From the NCBI GenBank assembly GCA_035409945.1, contig DAONQC010000007.1, positions 14,863 through 78,862 of the forward strand: 64,000 nt of DNA, read 5' to 3'. Shown in pieces: positions 1 to 8,209 of the stretch (within the stretch, counting starts at the first letter, position 1; the number at the start of each line of letters is the position of its first letter). The notes under the pieces were generated by a model. The model ran no database searches. It had not been told where the DNA came from and worked only from the letters and a program-made list of their open reading frames with translations. Source of the stretch: MWEH01 sp035409945. Lineage in GTDB: Bacteria; Bacillota; Clostridia; Christensenellales; DTU072. The translations under genes were made by a program, and so were the position numbers.

Positions 1-822
1 TTAATTATTTCATATGATTGCAAAAGGAATAAAAGAGTGACAATGTCGCCTCTAGTTAAGAAAAAAGAAGACTTTATAAAGGGGGTAAGTTGCTTAGAAA
101 GTCAAGGCATTAAGTTTTTAGTTTACGTAAATGAATGGCAAGCAGAGATACTAAAAGAGAGAGGATATGAAGTAGAGGTTTGGGAGTCAAGGAGCGAATA
201 TCTTTATAGCCCAGAAGATTTAATTACACTAAAAGGCAAGGAGTTTTACTCAAGGAGAAGGACAATAAATAAATTTAAGTATAACTATGAGTATAGACCA
301 TATAATGGTACAAATGAAGATAGACAAGGAGTTATAGATTTATTTGAACTAAATAAAAAAAATAGAGAAATAAAACAAAAGGAGTCAGGTATAAAAGGAG
401 AGAAAATGGAGTTTATAGAGGATTATTACTCTGAACTAGAAATAGTTGCTATAAACAAAATTTTAGATGATTATGGTTATTTCAATGTACAAGCCAATGT
501 GCTCCTCATAGATGGTAAAATTCAAGGATTTGTGGCAGGCGAGGTGTTACCCAATGGGATTGGCGGTATGTATTTTCAAAAGGGGAATAAGGAGTATCGT
601 GGCATTTATTCTTTGATAGATAATTTATTTTGCAAAGGATATTTTAATACCGAAGAAATTAGATATATAAATAGACAAGAGGATTTAGGCATACCGGGCT
701 TAAGAAAGTCAAAGTTAAAGCATATGGTAGCAATGGCAAATCTATATACCGCACTAGCTCCAGATGGCATTTATTGTGATTGTCCAGAATACGAGAATAA
801 TAAAAAGAATAATATAAAATGA
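1..822 (+). CDS. DUF2156 (phosphatidylglycerol lysyltransferase C-terminal-like) protein, 5' end outside window
   Basis: The frame is open to the left edge with no stop, so the gene is truncated by the window. A GTG at 37 and an ATG at 43 are possible starts, but the family is usually about 290-300 residues and the visible part is about 270, so the true start is probably upstream. The visible region matches what I know of DUF2156: a 'YLYSPEDLITLKGKEF' block, a basic 'SRRRTINKF' stretch and a late 'INRQEDLGIPGLRKSK' block. These proteins have a double acetyltransferase (GNAT-like) fold related to the C-terminal domain of MprF. The substrate of the soluble clostridial members is unknown to me. 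It sits 13 bases upstream of walJ on the same strand and is probably co-transcribed with it. Confidence 0.8.
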   Translation, partial: LIISYDCKRNKRVTMSPLVKKKEDFIKGVSCLESQGIKFLVYVNEWQAEILKERGYEVEVWESRSEYLYSPEDLITLKGKEFYSRRRTINKFKYNYEYRPYNGTNEDRQGVIDLFELNKKNREIKQKESGIKGEKMEFIEDYYSELEIVAINKILDDYGYFNVQANVLLIDGKIQGFVAGEVLPNGIGGMYFQKGNKEYRGIYSLIDNLFCKGYFNTEEIRYINRQEDLGIPGLRKSKLKHMVAMANLYTALAPDGIYCDCPEYENNKKNNIK

Positions 823-835
823 TTTAAGGAAATTT

Positions 836-1627
836 ATGGCAATATCATTTACTCCTCTTGGGAGTGGTAGCAAAGGTAATTCAATTTTAGTGTCTAATGA
901 TAGGCATAAGTTTTTAATAGACTGTGGCTTTAGCTGTAAAGGCATTATAGAAAAACTAGATTCAGTAGATGTGAGACTCGATGAAATCGAAGCAGTGCTT
1001 ATAACCCATGAGCATACCGACCACATAAAATGTGCTCACACCCTTTCTAAAATGTGTAACATCCCAATCTATGCAACACCTAAAACACTTGTTGAAATAA
1101 ATAACAGTGTGGGTAGAGTTAATGGCCATATTGTTGACATGAAAGGATTTAATATCGGTAATATTGACGTTTTGCCTTTTAGTATTCCGCACGATGCAGT
1201 AGACCCTGTAGGGTATGCATTCGCTGATAAAAACTCAAGAGCTGTATACGCAACAGACTTAGGGCATATGACACTTGAAATAATGGCGCTTGCTAAAGAC
1301 TCACATCTTATGATGATCGAAAGTAACTACGATGAAATGATGCTAAAACATGGTCCCTATCCCTCATTTTTAAAACAAAGGATAGCTTCAGATAGAGGCC
1401 ATTTATCAAACAAGAGCTGTGCTAAAGCTATATTGGAAATAATAGAATCGGGACCTAAACAATTTATTTTAGGGCACTTAAGTGAAAATAATAATACCAC
1501 AGCAAAAGTGAGAGAAACATTAGATTCTGTCGTAAAAAAAGCTGGCGCGGAGGAAGGAAAGGACTTTTTTGCTTGCATAGCAGCGCAACGCACGGTGACT
1601 GCTACAGTGCTTTCAAAATGCTATTAA
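836..1627 (+). CDS. walJ: WalJ/YycJ-type metallo-beta-lactamase-fold hydrolase
   Basis: This 263-aa protein has the N-terminal 'PLGSGSKGNS' motif typical of YycJ/WalJ and the metal-binding signature HEHTDH (H58, H60, D62, H63), with later conserved D and H residues ('YATDLGHM', 'LGHLSENN'). WalJ is a cytoplasmic metallo-beta-lactamase-fold protein, proposed to act as an exonuclease-like enzyme linked to the WalRK cell-wall system and to replication in Firmicutes. The ATG at 836 follows an AAGGA ribosome site. In many Firmicutes walJ lies next to htrA and rlmH. Here two CPBP proteases stand between walJ and rlmH and no walRK genes are visible. The family call is firm; the in vivo substrate is not. 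Confidence 0.92.
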   Translation: MAISFTPLGSGSKGNSILVSNDRHKFLIDCGFSCKGIIEKLDSVDVRLDEIEAVLITHEHTDHIKCAHTLSKMCNIPIYATPKTLVEINNSVGRVNGHIVDMKGFNIGNIDVLPFSIPHDAVDPVGYAFADKNSRAVYATDLGHMTLEIMALAKDSHLMMIESNYDEMMLKHGPYPSFLKQRIASDRGHLSNKSCAKAILEIIESGPKQFILGHLSENNNTTAKVRETLDSVVKKAGAEEGKDFFACIAAQRTVTATVLSKCY

Positions 1628-1660
1628 CTAAGTATAAAAGCTTAACTAATCTAAATTAAC

Positions 1661-2704
1661 ATGAGACAAAAAGTAACAACAAAACACGTATTAATAATAT
1701 TTGCAATTCAGATGATTCTATCTGTTCTTTTTGGTGTTGTTATTGTACTCTTAAAAAACCCTGAACTTTCCGTGTTGTTAAATTATGCGCTTTCACAACT
1801 ATCTATAATTATTGCAATTTTGTTTATTGTACAGTTAAACAGGCTGGATTTTTTTGATGCTGTACCGTTAAAAAGAAAGATTAACATTCCTATGCTCCTC
1901 CTCATGCCGATAGTTGCTGTCGCTCTTATTGCGCAAAACACACTACTTATGAGTGCATTTGTTCTACTAATGGATAAATTTAACATTACATTAAATGTGC
2001 CACTTCCTGACATGTCTAAAGGACCCGTAGTTGCCATCTTTTCAGTTATCATAATTGGCATTTTACCCTCCATAGTTGAGGAAGTGTTTTTTAGAGGTGT
2101 TGTTTTGTCGCCACTTAAAAACAAAGGCAAAGTATATGCAATTTTAGTATCGAGTTTGATTTTCTCACTTGCACACATGAATCTAGCGCAACTTGTCCAT
2201 CAATTCATAGTGGGTATCGTTTTAGCATATATAGTTTTAGAATCTGATAATATTTGGTATGCAGTAGTTGTGCATTTAACAAACAACATAATTGCTCTTT
2301 TCATATCTAATTTTACCTGGTACGAAAACCTTGCAGACATGAGTAAATCGTCCATAATCAGTATGGTAATTATGATGGTAGTAGGATGTGTTGTGCTTGT
2401 TGGAGTACTAGTTGCTTTCGAATATTTAAACAAGAAATTTAAAAAGCCAAGTTCATCGGATGCAGAAGCCGATAAAGATACTTTAGAAAAAATTACAAGG
2501 TTTGATGCAAGCGAGGAATATAAAGAGGTTGTATATACTGGGACTGGCGAAGAAAATATAGAAGAAGAAAATCGAATAATAGATAAAGCGCTTGAAAACC
2601 TAAAGAAAAAGCCAGGAAAACTTGTAGATATATATGTGCTTTCCATATGCCTCTTTTTAGCGATTATGACTGTAATTACAACGATTGCTTCACTCTACTT
2701 ATAA
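1661..2704 (+). CDS. CPBP family intramembrane glutamic endopeptidase (first of two)
   Basis: This 347-aa polytopic membrane protein carries the CPBP (Abi/Rce1) signatures: EEVFFR (E140-E141-xxx-R145), a FxxxH-type 'FSLAHMN' and a third 'HLTNN' motif. Family members cleave prenylated or peptide substrates inside the membrane; bacterial members are tied to bacteriocin immunity or maturation and to regulated proteolysis. A hydrophilic, acidic segment of about 80 residues follows the catalytic core, and a final membrane segment ends the protein. The ribosome site before ATG 1661 is weak. The gene follows walJ by 33 bases and a second CPBP gene follows about 330 bases later, so the pair may be paralogous. 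The substrate cannot be predicted. Confidence 0.88.
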   Translation: MRQKVTTKHVLIIFAIQMILSVLFGVVIVLLKNPELSVLLNYALSQLSIIIAILFIVQLNRLDFFDAVPLKRKINIPMLLLMPIVAVALIAQNTLLMSAFVLLMDKFNITLNVPLPDMSKGPVVAIFSVIIIGILPSIVEEVFFRGVVLSPLKNKGKVYAILVSSLIFSLAHMNLAQLVHQFIVGIVLAYIVLESDNIWYAVVVHLTNNIIALFISNFTWYENLADMSKSSIISMVIMMVVGCVVLVGVLVAFEYLNKKFKKPSSSDAEADKDTLEKITRFDASEEYKEVVYTGTGEENIEEENRIIDKALENLKKKPGKLVDIYVLSICLFLAIMTVITTIASLYL

Positions 2705-2780
2705 ATCCAAAGCCTTAAGTTGTGTTTATTCTCATATTCGTTGAAAAGCTTAACTTATTTATCAGTTATTACGAGAAAGC

Positions 2781-2886
2781 GCTGAATAGTGTCCGAGCAT
2801 CTGCAGTTGTGTAAGTTGTCATAGTAGGTAAGAGCTAGATAGTGTTTGGGCATTTGCGGTTGTACCAGTCATCATATTAATTGCAG
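2781..2886. repeat. Degenerate tandem duplication, about 53-bp unit, downstream of first CPBP gene
   Basis: Two units begin at 2781 (GCTGAATAGTGTCCGAGC) and 2834 (GCTAGATAGTGTTTGGGC) and stay alignable for about 40 bases. A later 'GTTGTACCAGT' at about 2908 may be a further fragment. Nothing else was recognised in the 329-base spacer apart from the promoter at its right end. It resembles the other degenerate spacer repeats in this window, but similarity to the coding 3' end is too weak to claim. Confidence 0.6.
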
Positions 2887-2942
2887 TGGTAAATAGACTA
2901 GCACGTTAGTTGTACCAGTTGTAATAAATTAAATGCATATCT

Positions 2943-2971
2943 TTGAATAATTATAAATAATGTTGTATGAT
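2943..2971 (+). promoter_or_regulatory. Candidate sigma-A promoter for second CPBP gene
   Basis: TTGAAT at 2943-2948, a 17-base spacer and TATGAT at 2966-2971. Transcription would start near 2978, about 55 bases before the ATG. Inferred from consensus match only. Confidence 0.55.
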
Positions 2972-3033
2972 ATTTGAACGCGCACATGAATAGGTGATAA
3001 GATAAGTGTAGTGAGCGTTAGATAGAGAAAAAA

Positions 3034-4209
3034 ATGAAAACACTAAATGCAAGAAAAGAAAATAATAATAAACCACTGCCTGTTGATAATGACAAGCGGA
3101 CATTTAGGCTATCTATGATTTTTGCTATAACTGTTATGGGACTTATGGTTCTAAGAGCAATTTTTGCAAATGTAGTTATGTCTGACAATGTTAGTTCTTG
3201 GGTTTTCTCCTTTGCTATGCAAGTAGGAATGATGGGGATAGTGCCCATTGGGCTGTACATGCTTTTAATTAGAGGAAATAAACAAGAATTAATTCATGAC
3301 TTTAAATTAAATGTAAAGCTAGCACCTAACGTATATGTGATGGCGTTTGTAATCGGCATATGCATGTATATGGTCAACTCTGGCGTGTCTGTGTTTTGGG
3401 CTAGTTTTTTAACAACAATAGGGTATCAGTATCCTAATCCTGTCGGAGTTTTGTATAGGACTCCTGAAATATTAGTGATGGAAATACTCACTACTTGCAT
3501 TCTCCCTGCAGTATTTGAAGAAATTACTGATAGGGGACTGTTTCTTAATATCTTTCGAGATAAAACCGATCGTTTTAAAATTGTGGTTGTAGGGCTTAGT
3601 TTTGGGGTTTTACATCAAAACGTTCCTCAGCTTTTACCCGCCGCAATAGCTGGACTGGTTTTAACCTTTGTTGCAGTAAAGTCTGGAAGTATTGTGCCGG
3701 CTATGATAATCCACTTTATGAATAACTTCTTAGTTACCATTACAAACTATGCAGATCAAAAGTCTGATGGATTTAGTAAGTTTGTAAGTTCTCTACAAAA
3801 CCTGATGTATGATAGTACTATTAACTTTTTGATAGCTGTTGTAGGCGCTACTTTCCTACTAGTTTTCTTAACAAGACAGTTTGCAGTACAAGCAAGCTCA
3901 CGAAGAGAAGAAATTGATGGGCCTGGCGCAGGAGTTGCGACCATTCGCATAACACCAGCTCCATCTCAAGCGAGAGATCTATTAGAAGTATATGGTCCCG
4001 AAGTTTTAACAGAAGAGGAGAAAAAACAAATTACGCTTGAAATAGTTGAAGCGGTACAAAAGGCTAAAGAAATGAGGCTACAAGCGGTTTTAAAAAATGG
4101 TGGTGTTAAAGCTGTGAAACTGCAAACAGAATATCTTCCAGTCATAATAGCGTTAGTGGGTGCTGGAATATTTACCATTTTAACATTCATATTTAGGTTT
4201 AGACCATAA
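3034..4209 (+). CDS. CPBP family intramembrane glutamic endopeptidase (second of two)
   Basis: This 391-aa multi-pass membrane protein has a CPBP active-site set: EEITDR (E162-E163-xxx-R167), 'FGVLHQN' and 'HFMNN'. The motif order and spacing match the family. About 75 mostly hydrophilic residues, rich in K and E, lie between the core and a terminal membrane helix, a layout shared with the upstream CPBP protein, which suggests duplication and divergence. It has its own candidate promoter and is followed by a U-tract terminator at 4239-4270, so it can be a single transcription unit. The role is not determinable from sequence; immunity or membrane-protein processing are the family options. Confidence 0.87.
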   Translation: MKTLNARKENNNKPLPVDNDKRTFRLSMIFAITVMGLMVLRAIFANVVMSDNVSSWVFSFAMQVGMMGIVPIGLYMLLIRGNKQELIHDFKLNVKLAPNVYVMAFVIGICMYMVNSGVSVFWASFLTTIGYQYPNPVGVLYRTPEILVMEILTTCILPAVFEEITDRGLFLNIFRDKTDRFKIVVVGLSFGVLHQNVPQLLPAAIAGLVLTFVAVKSGSIVPAMIIHFMNNFLVTITNYADQKSDGFSKFVSSLQNLMYDSTINFLIAVVGATFLLVFLTRQFAVQASSRREEIDGPGAGVATIRITPAPSQARDLLEVYGPEVLTEEEKKQITLEIVEAVQKAKEMRLQAVLKNGGVKAVKLQTEYLPVIIALVGAGIFTILTFIFRFRP

Positions 4210-4238
4210 ACTGTTTTTATACGTGGTATAAAATGCAT

Positions 4239-4270
4239 CCCAGGCTAAATCTAACATAGCCTTGGGTTTT
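4239..4270 (+). terminator. Rho-independent terminator after second CPBP gene
   Basis: CCCAGGCTA pairs with TAGCCTTGGG (one bulged base) around a 9-base loop, followed by TTTT. It lies 30 bases after the stop codon. Confidence 0.75.
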
Positions 4271-4287
4271 AAGGCTTAGATGAATCG

Positions 4288-4350
4288 GATTAATATTCAT
4301 TTAGATTTAGACCTATACAACACTAAGTGAATCAAGGCTAAATCTAAAAG
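4288..4350 (+). repeat. Degenerate copy of second CPBP gene's 3' end plus downstream spacer
   Basis: The gene end at 4179-4207 (TTAACATTCATATTTAGG and onward to ACCATA) recurs at 4290-4318 as TTAATATTCATTTAGATT and onward to ACCTATA, with about 26 of 30 bases matching and one gap. The post-stop string GGCTAAATCTAA at 4243 recurs at 4336, so gene end and trailer were duplicated together. The second copy of the terminator arm no longer forms a hairpin. Confidence 0.72.
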
Positions 4351-4374
4351 AGTGTAGAGGATTAACAACACATA

Positions 4375-4836
4375 ATGATTAGGATCAATATTGTAGCTGT
4401 AGGAAAATTAAAGGAAAAATACTGGAAGGATGCCATTTCCGAGTACTCTAAAAGGATGCAAAAATACTTTAATTTAAACATAATTGAGGTAAATGAATAC
4501 TCTAATTCAAAAAACATCGAGGTTATAAAAGAGCAGGAAGGACAGGCTATTTTAAGTAAAGTAAAGGGCAAAACAGTGCTTTTAGACATTAAAGGCGATT
4601 TGGTTTCTAGTGAAGACTTAAGTTCGTTTATTGAAGAATCGGCAGTTAAGGGCGAATCAGAGATAACCTTCATCATAGGTGGTTCCAATGGTGTTTCCGA
4701 GCAGGTGAAAGACAAGTCGGATAAAATAATATCATTTGGAAAAGTTACATACCCTCATCAAATGACAAGGCTAATTCTAATAGAGCAAATATATAGAGCT
4801 GGTACAATTATGAATAACGAAAGTTATCATAAATAG
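4375..4836 (+). CDS. rlmH: 23S rRNA (pseudouridine1915-N3)-methyltransferase RlmH
   Basis: At 153 aa this is close to the usual 155-160 of the SPOUT-class RlmH family. The start 'INIVAVGKLKEKYW' and the knotted C-terminal region with 'FIIGGSNG', 'MTRLILIEQIYRA' and a final 'YHK' are diagnostic. RlmH methylates N3 of pseudouridine 1915 in helix 69 of 23S rRNA using S-adenosylmethionine, acting as a dimer on assembled ribosomes. The ATG at 4375 gives a canonical N-terminus; an AGAGG element lies rather far upstream. The gene stands alone between a terminator and tadA. A degraded copy of its 3' end lies just downstream. Confidence 0.95.
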   Translation: MIRINIVAVGKLKEKYWKDAISEYSKRMQKYFNLNIIEVNEYSNSKNIEVIKEQEGQAILSKVKGKTVLLDIKGDLVSSEDLSSFIEESAVKGESEITFIIGGSNGVSEQVKDKSDKIISFGKVTYPHQMTRLILIEQIYRAGTIMNNESYHK

Positions 4837-4878
4837 TAAATTTAAGCATCGGTTTTACAAAAACAGCCTGCTAGTATT

Positions 4879-4937
4879 GACGAATAGATATATAAACTTA
4901 CGATAGCTATCAATAATAAAGAGATCTATCACAAACC
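4879..4937 (+). repeat. Degenerate copy of rlmH 3' end
   Basis: The last 50 or so bases of rlmH (4784-4836) align without large gaps to 4880-4937: ATATATAGAGCTGG to ATATATAAACTTAC, and ATGAATAACGAAAG to ATCAATAATAAAGA, ending in ATCATAAA and ATCACAAA. Identity is about 60 per cent and the stop codon is lost. The rest of the 175-base spacer shows nothing I recognise. Confidence 0.55.
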
Positions 4938-5011
4938 ACGGAGAGAGCCATAGTAAACAAGTGGCATAATTACATATTAGTCGTGGAATGAATTGCTAGG
5001 ACAGAGATAAA

Positions 5012-5467
5012 ATGAGTAAAGAAGAGTTTATGAAGGAAGCCATAAAAGAAGCGCTAAAGGGTCGGGATTTAGATGAAGTCCCTGTTGGTGCTGTCATTGT
5101 CAAAGATGATAAAATTATAGCTAGAGCGCATAATGAAAAGGAAAAACATAATGATGCTACAAGACATGCAGAGATGGTTTGCTTATCTAAAGCAGCAAAG
5201 AAATTAGGGTCTTGGTGGCTAGAAGATTGTGATATGTATGTAACATTAGAGCCTTGTGCTATGTGCGTTGGAGGAATGATAAACTCTAGGATTAGGAAAC
5301 TATACGTCGGAACTATGGACCCTAAAAGCGGTTGCGCTGGGAGTGTTGTAAATTTAATTAAGCCAGGGTTATTCAACCATAATATAGAAGTTGAACAAGG
5401 AGTACTTGAAAAAGAATGCGGTCAGATACTGTCAGATTTCTTTAAAGGAAAAAGAAAAAAGAAGTAA
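5012..5467 (+). CDS. tadA: tRNA-specific adenosine-34 deaminase TadA
   Basis: This 151-aa protein has the zinc-dependent deaminase signature: H52-A-E54 and P81-C82-A-M-C85, with 'VPVGAVIV' near the start and 'TRHAEM' around the catalytic Glu. TadA converts adenosine to inosine at the wobble position of tRNA-Arg(ACG), acting as a homodimer in the cytoplasm. The length is normal and the C-terminus is basic (KGKRKKK). The ribosome site before ATG 5012 is weak. The neighbouring pth is also a translation gene, but 181 bases of spacer without an obvious terminator lie between them. Family assignment is secure. Confidence 0.95.
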   Translation: MSKEEFMKEAIKEALKGRDLDEVPVGAVIVKDDKIIARAHNEKEKHNDATRHAEMVCLSKAAKKLGSWWLEDCDMYVTLEPCAMCVGGMINSRIRKLYVGTMDPKSGCAGSVVNLIKPGLFNHNIEVEQGVLEKECGQILSDFFKGKRKKK

Positions 5468-5648
5468 CTTTATCAACGTACTCATATGGCATAGTCCACA
5501 AAGCAAAAGTGCATTTGTCTTTTCACTACGATAATAGACAATAAATTGAATGAACTTACGCTGGAAAGTAAGCTGTGCATGATATATTATTTAGATAGCA
5601 AAATGTAATGCCTTACAAAACACGAAATTAAACATTAGTTGGTGAAAA

Positions 5649-6251
5649 ATGATAATCATTATTGGTCTTGGTAATCCCACTGAAGAGTATGCAAACACAT
5701 ACCATAACATGGGGTTCATGGTTTTAGATAAACTGGCTGAGATATTTAAAAAAGACATTAATAAAAGAGAATGTAACTCCCTTGTTGCATCTTTTTCTGT
5801 TAGAGGAGAAAAGGTTGTTTTAGCCAAGCCTCAAACATTTATGAATCTTTCAGGGGAGTCTGTTAAGTGTTTACTAAAGAGATATAATGCAGACGTGTCT
5901 GAGATTGTAGTAGTGTTTGATGATATTGATATTGAAAAATATACTGTTAGAGCTAGATTGAATGGAAGCGCTGGAACTCATAACGGTATGAAGAATATAA
6001 TTGAACATATACAAAGCCAAAACTTTAAGAGAATTCGTGTAGGCATTGGTAAAAACAATCAAGTTTTGAGAGATTTTGTACTCTCTGAAATAAAGGCTGA
6101 TGAAAAGGAAAAGTTTGATGAAAGTATTGAAAAGTTAGCAAAAATATTACAGCAATACATCTATAGAAAAGACTTTAATATGCTGATGAGAGAAACAAAT
6201 AAGATTGGTAAAACAGAAATAGTTGATAAAGCTGAGGAAGATAAAGAATAA
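5649..6251 (+). CDS. pth: Peptidyl-tRNA hydrolase
   Basis: This 200-aa protein begins 'IIIIGLGNP' (N9) and has the catalytic His at H19 ('YHNMGF'), D91-D92 ('VVFDDIDI') and 'GTHNGMK' (N112), the full bacterial Pth set. It releases peptides from peptidyl-tRNAs that drop off ribosomes. The family usually ends near residue 185-190; here the final 14 residues (KTEIVDKAEEDKE) are a charged tail. The DNA encoding that tail is repeated immediately after the stop with mostly synonymous differences (see the repeat at 6253). No terminator is visible before the DsrE-like gene. Confidence 0.95.
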   Translation: MIIIIGLGNPTEEYANTYHNMGFMVLDKLAEIFKKDINKRECNSLVASFSVRGEKVVLAKPQTFMNLSGESVKCLLKRYNADVSEIVVVFDDIDIEKYTVRARLNGSAGTHNGMKNIIEHIQSQNFKRIRVGIGKNNQVLRDFVLSEIKADEKEKFDESIEKLAKILQQYIYRKDFNMLMRETNKIGKTEIVDKAEEDKE

Positions 6252-6252
6252 A

Positions 6253-6309
6253 AGACAAATAGGCAAAACAGAAATCGTTGATAGAGTTGAAGAAGACAAA
6301 GAGTAAAAG
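6253..6309 (+). repeat. Copy of pth 3' end with synonymous differences and conserved stop
   Basis: Over 47 bases there are only 7 mismatches to the gene end: GGTAAAACAGAAAT against GGCAAAACAGAAAT, and onward to the TAA. Read in the matching frame the copy encodes KTEIVDRVEEDKE then TAA, against KTEIVDKAEEDKE in pth. Five of the seven changes are synonymous and two conservative. The copy is out of frame with pth itself, beyond its stop. Confidence 0.85.
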
Positions 6310-6363
6310 CCTAAAGAATTTGGAGCTAAACATTATAGTTAACCAGGAAATAGAATAGAAAAG

Positions 6364-6420
6364 TAGTGTTGTTAACCATTTGTACCTGGTTAAAATCCAA
6401 CAACATTATTATTTGAGGAG
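6364..6420 (+). promoter_or_regulatory. Candidate structured leader (copy A) before DsrE-like gene
   Basis: GTGTTGTT (6366-6373) can pair with AACAACAT (6399-6406), and AACC with GGTT inside, giving a hairpin that ends about 9 bases before the GAGGAG ribosome site. A sequence about 80 per cent identical precedes rmuC at 60074-60131, and weaker similarity extends roughly 50 bases further upstream in both. It could be a translation-control element or a mobile repeat; function unknown. Confidence 0.5.
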
Positions 6421-6426
6421 ATGACA

Positions 6427-6765
6427 ATGAAAAAGTTTTTAATTTATGCAATGAATGGTGAGAAAATGTGCTTTATACATGGCCTCTTAAACGCTTTAGA
6501 CTTAAGCGAAAAAGGAAATGAAGTCAAAATTGTTTTTGAAGGTAAGTCTGTAACATTACCACCAGTACTTGATACAGAAAAAAATCCGCTATACAAAAAA
6601 GCTTTAGATAAAGGTTTGATTGATGGTGTATGTCTGGCATGTTCAAAAATTCTTGGCGTCGAAGAAGATATCAAAAAGCTAGGACTTCCTTTAATTTCCG
6701 ATATGTTTAACCACGCTGGAATTAGACCGTATGTTGAAAAAGGATACGAAGTTTTAGTATTCTAA
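6427..6765 (+). CDS. DsrE-like small cytoplasmic protein
   Basis: This 112-aa protein resembles a clostridial family of DsrE/DsrF-fold proteins: 'MNGEKMCFIHGLLNALDL', 'VKIVFEGKSV' and 'GVCLACSKILGV'. The last segment has two Cys close together (CLAC), and another Cys lies in 'KMCFIH'. DsrE-fold proteins often relay sulfur on a Cys, but the reaction of this subgroup is unknown to me. I prefer ATG 6427 to ATG 6421, because the GAGGAG at 6415-6420 would otherwise touch the start codon. A conserved leader precedes it and a strong terminator follows, so it is probably monocistronic. Confidence 0.8.
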   Translation: MKKFLIYAMNGEKMCFIHGLLNALDLSEKGNEVKIVFEGKSVTLPPVLDTEKNPLYKKALDKGLIDGVCLACSKILGVEEDIKKLGLPLISDMFNHAGIRPYVEKGYEVLVF

Positions 6766-6842
6766 TACACGCATACAATAGTTGTCGAAATTAACGAAAA
6801 AGTATAGCAAATATTTTAATAGAATAAAGTTTTAACGATAAA

Positions 6843-6881
6843 ACAGCCAAAGTGTAATAAATTTTGGCTGTTTGTTTGTTG
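6843..6881 (+). terminator. Rho-independent terminator after DsrE-like gene
   Basis: ACAGCCAAA (6843-6851) pairs perfectly with TTTGGCTGT (6863-6871) around an 11-base loop, followed by a T-rich tail. Confidence 0.85.
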
Positions 6882-6922
6882 TGTAATATCAAGGTGCATA
6901 TCATTTATTCAGAAAGGCTACA

Positions 6923-6952
6923 TTGTACTATCACACACTAAAGTGGTATAAT
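6923..6952 (+). promoter_or_regulatory. Candidate sigma-A promoter for LRR lipoprotein
   Basis: TTGTAC at 6923-6928, an 18-base spacer and a perfect TATAAT at 6947-6952, about 70 bases before the gene. Confidence 0.65.
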
Positions 6953-7030
6953 TTGAACAATAACACAATTTCCTACCATCTCATTTATGATGCGCTAAAC
7001 ACCAGGTGAGTTACATAGGAGAGTGGTTTT

Positions 7031-8125
7031 ATGAAGAAAACATTACTTTTTTGTTTGATATTTATTTTAGTAGTTGTTGCTGTTTTGTCTGCCTGTTCTT
7101 CTTGTTCTTTACTTTCTATACCAAGGAATCCTCAACAAGGTGGAGGTGGTGATGAAGGTGGCGATGTAGTAGAAAGTGATGGGCTTGAGTTCGAGCTAGC
7201 AGAGGACGGTGAAAGTTATATACTTACTGGAGTGGGGTCTTGTAGAAAGGAAAAAACAATCGTAGTACCTTCAATGTGTGAAGGAAAACCTGTTGTAACA
7301 TTGAAACCAGGTGCTTTTTCGGAGGCAAAAGATTTAGAAGAGCTTGTTTTGTCTGACCATATGAAATTTATTCCCGAGAGGGGTATTTCCTCACATCCGA
7401 CATTAAAATCCGTAACTATGGCGGATTCTGTTGTTAAGATTGGTAAATACGCTTTTCAGCAATGTCCTAATCTAGAATCAATTAGCATATCTAAAAATGT
7501 AGAAACTTTACAAGGTGGTCTTTTTTACGAGTGCCCAAAACTATCAAATGTAACCATTCCTAACAGTGTTACTAAAATAGAAGATAATGTCTTTTACGGA
7601 TGTGCTGGCTTAACCGATATATCTCTACCAAAAAACATAGTGGAGATGGGTTTAACCGTTTTTGGAGGGTGTACAGGACTTACGTCTATAGAAATCCCAA
7701 ATAATGTTACGAGGATTAGTGACGGAATGTTTAAAGATTGCGAGAATTTACAAATAGTGAAATTACCAGATGGCATAACTTACATAGGAAGCACTGCCTT
7801 TTTCAGATGTAAGGCATTGAGCACGATAAAGATTCCTCAAAATGTCCAGACTATAGGGGCAAATGCATTCAAAGATTGCATAGCGCTAACTTCTGTCGAG
7901 ATTGGTAATAATGTTGGGGTAATAAACAATTCTGCGTTCGCTGGTTGTAGCAGTTTACCCTCTATCGTTATACCTCTTAGTGTAAAGAAAATGGGATCAT
8001 ATATATTCTTTAATGCGAAGGCAGATATGGTAATAAATGTAAGAGCTCCTTCCAAACCTAAGGATTGGGAAGCTAACTGGAATGATGGCGACCGGACAGT
8101 AGTTTGGGGGTATACAGGGAAGTAG
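7031..8125 (+). CDS. BspA-like leucine-rich-repeat (LRR_5) lipoprotein
   Basis: This 364-aa protein starts with a lipoprotein signal peptide (hydrophobic stretch, then LSAC with C22 as the likely lipidated residue) and a short Gly/Asp-rich linker. The rest is a run of about 23-residue BspA/LRR_5 repeats: 'IGKYAFQQCPNLESISI', 'IEDNVFYGCAGLTDISL', 'ISDGMFKDCENLQIVKL' and 'IGANAFKDCIALTSVEI' show the pattern I-x(2-3)-AF-x-C-x-L-x-x-I-x-I. About ten repeats can be seen. Such proteins sit on the cell surface and are often adhesins or binding scaffolds in gut bacteria. It has its own promoter and terminator. The ligand is unknown. Confidence 0.92.
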   Translation: MKKTLLFCLIFILVVVAVLSACSSCSLLSIPRNPQQGGGGDEGGDVVESDGLEFELAEDGESYILTGVGSCRKEKTIVVPSMCEGKPVVTLKPGAFSEAKDLEELVLSDHMKFIPERGISSHPTLKSVTMADSVVKIGKYAFQQCPNLESISISKNVETLQGGLFYECPKLSNVTIPNSVTKIEDNVFYGCAGLTDISLPKNIVEMGLTVFGGCTGLTSIEIPNNVTRISDGMFKDCENLQIVKLPDGITYIGSTAFFRCKALSTIKIPQNVQTIGANAFKDCIALTSVEIGNNVGVINNSAFAGCSSLPSIVIPLSVKKMGSYIFFNAKADMVINVRAPSKPKDWEANWNDGDRTVVWGYTGK

Positions 8126-8175
8126 GAAGCTATGAAGCTGTTTCACATTAGCTTAGAATAGTATAGAGAACTAGA

Positions 8176-8209
8176 AATCCACTATGTTTTGTAGTATGGT
8201 GGATTTTTT
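8176..8209 (+). terminator. Rho-independent terminator after LRR lipoprotein
   Basis: AATCCACTAT pairs with ATGGTGGATT (one G-U) around a 10-base loop, followed by T6. It is about 50 bases after the stop. The rest of the 330-base spacer before gcvT shows no riboswitch or other feature apart from the promoter. Confidence 0.8.
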
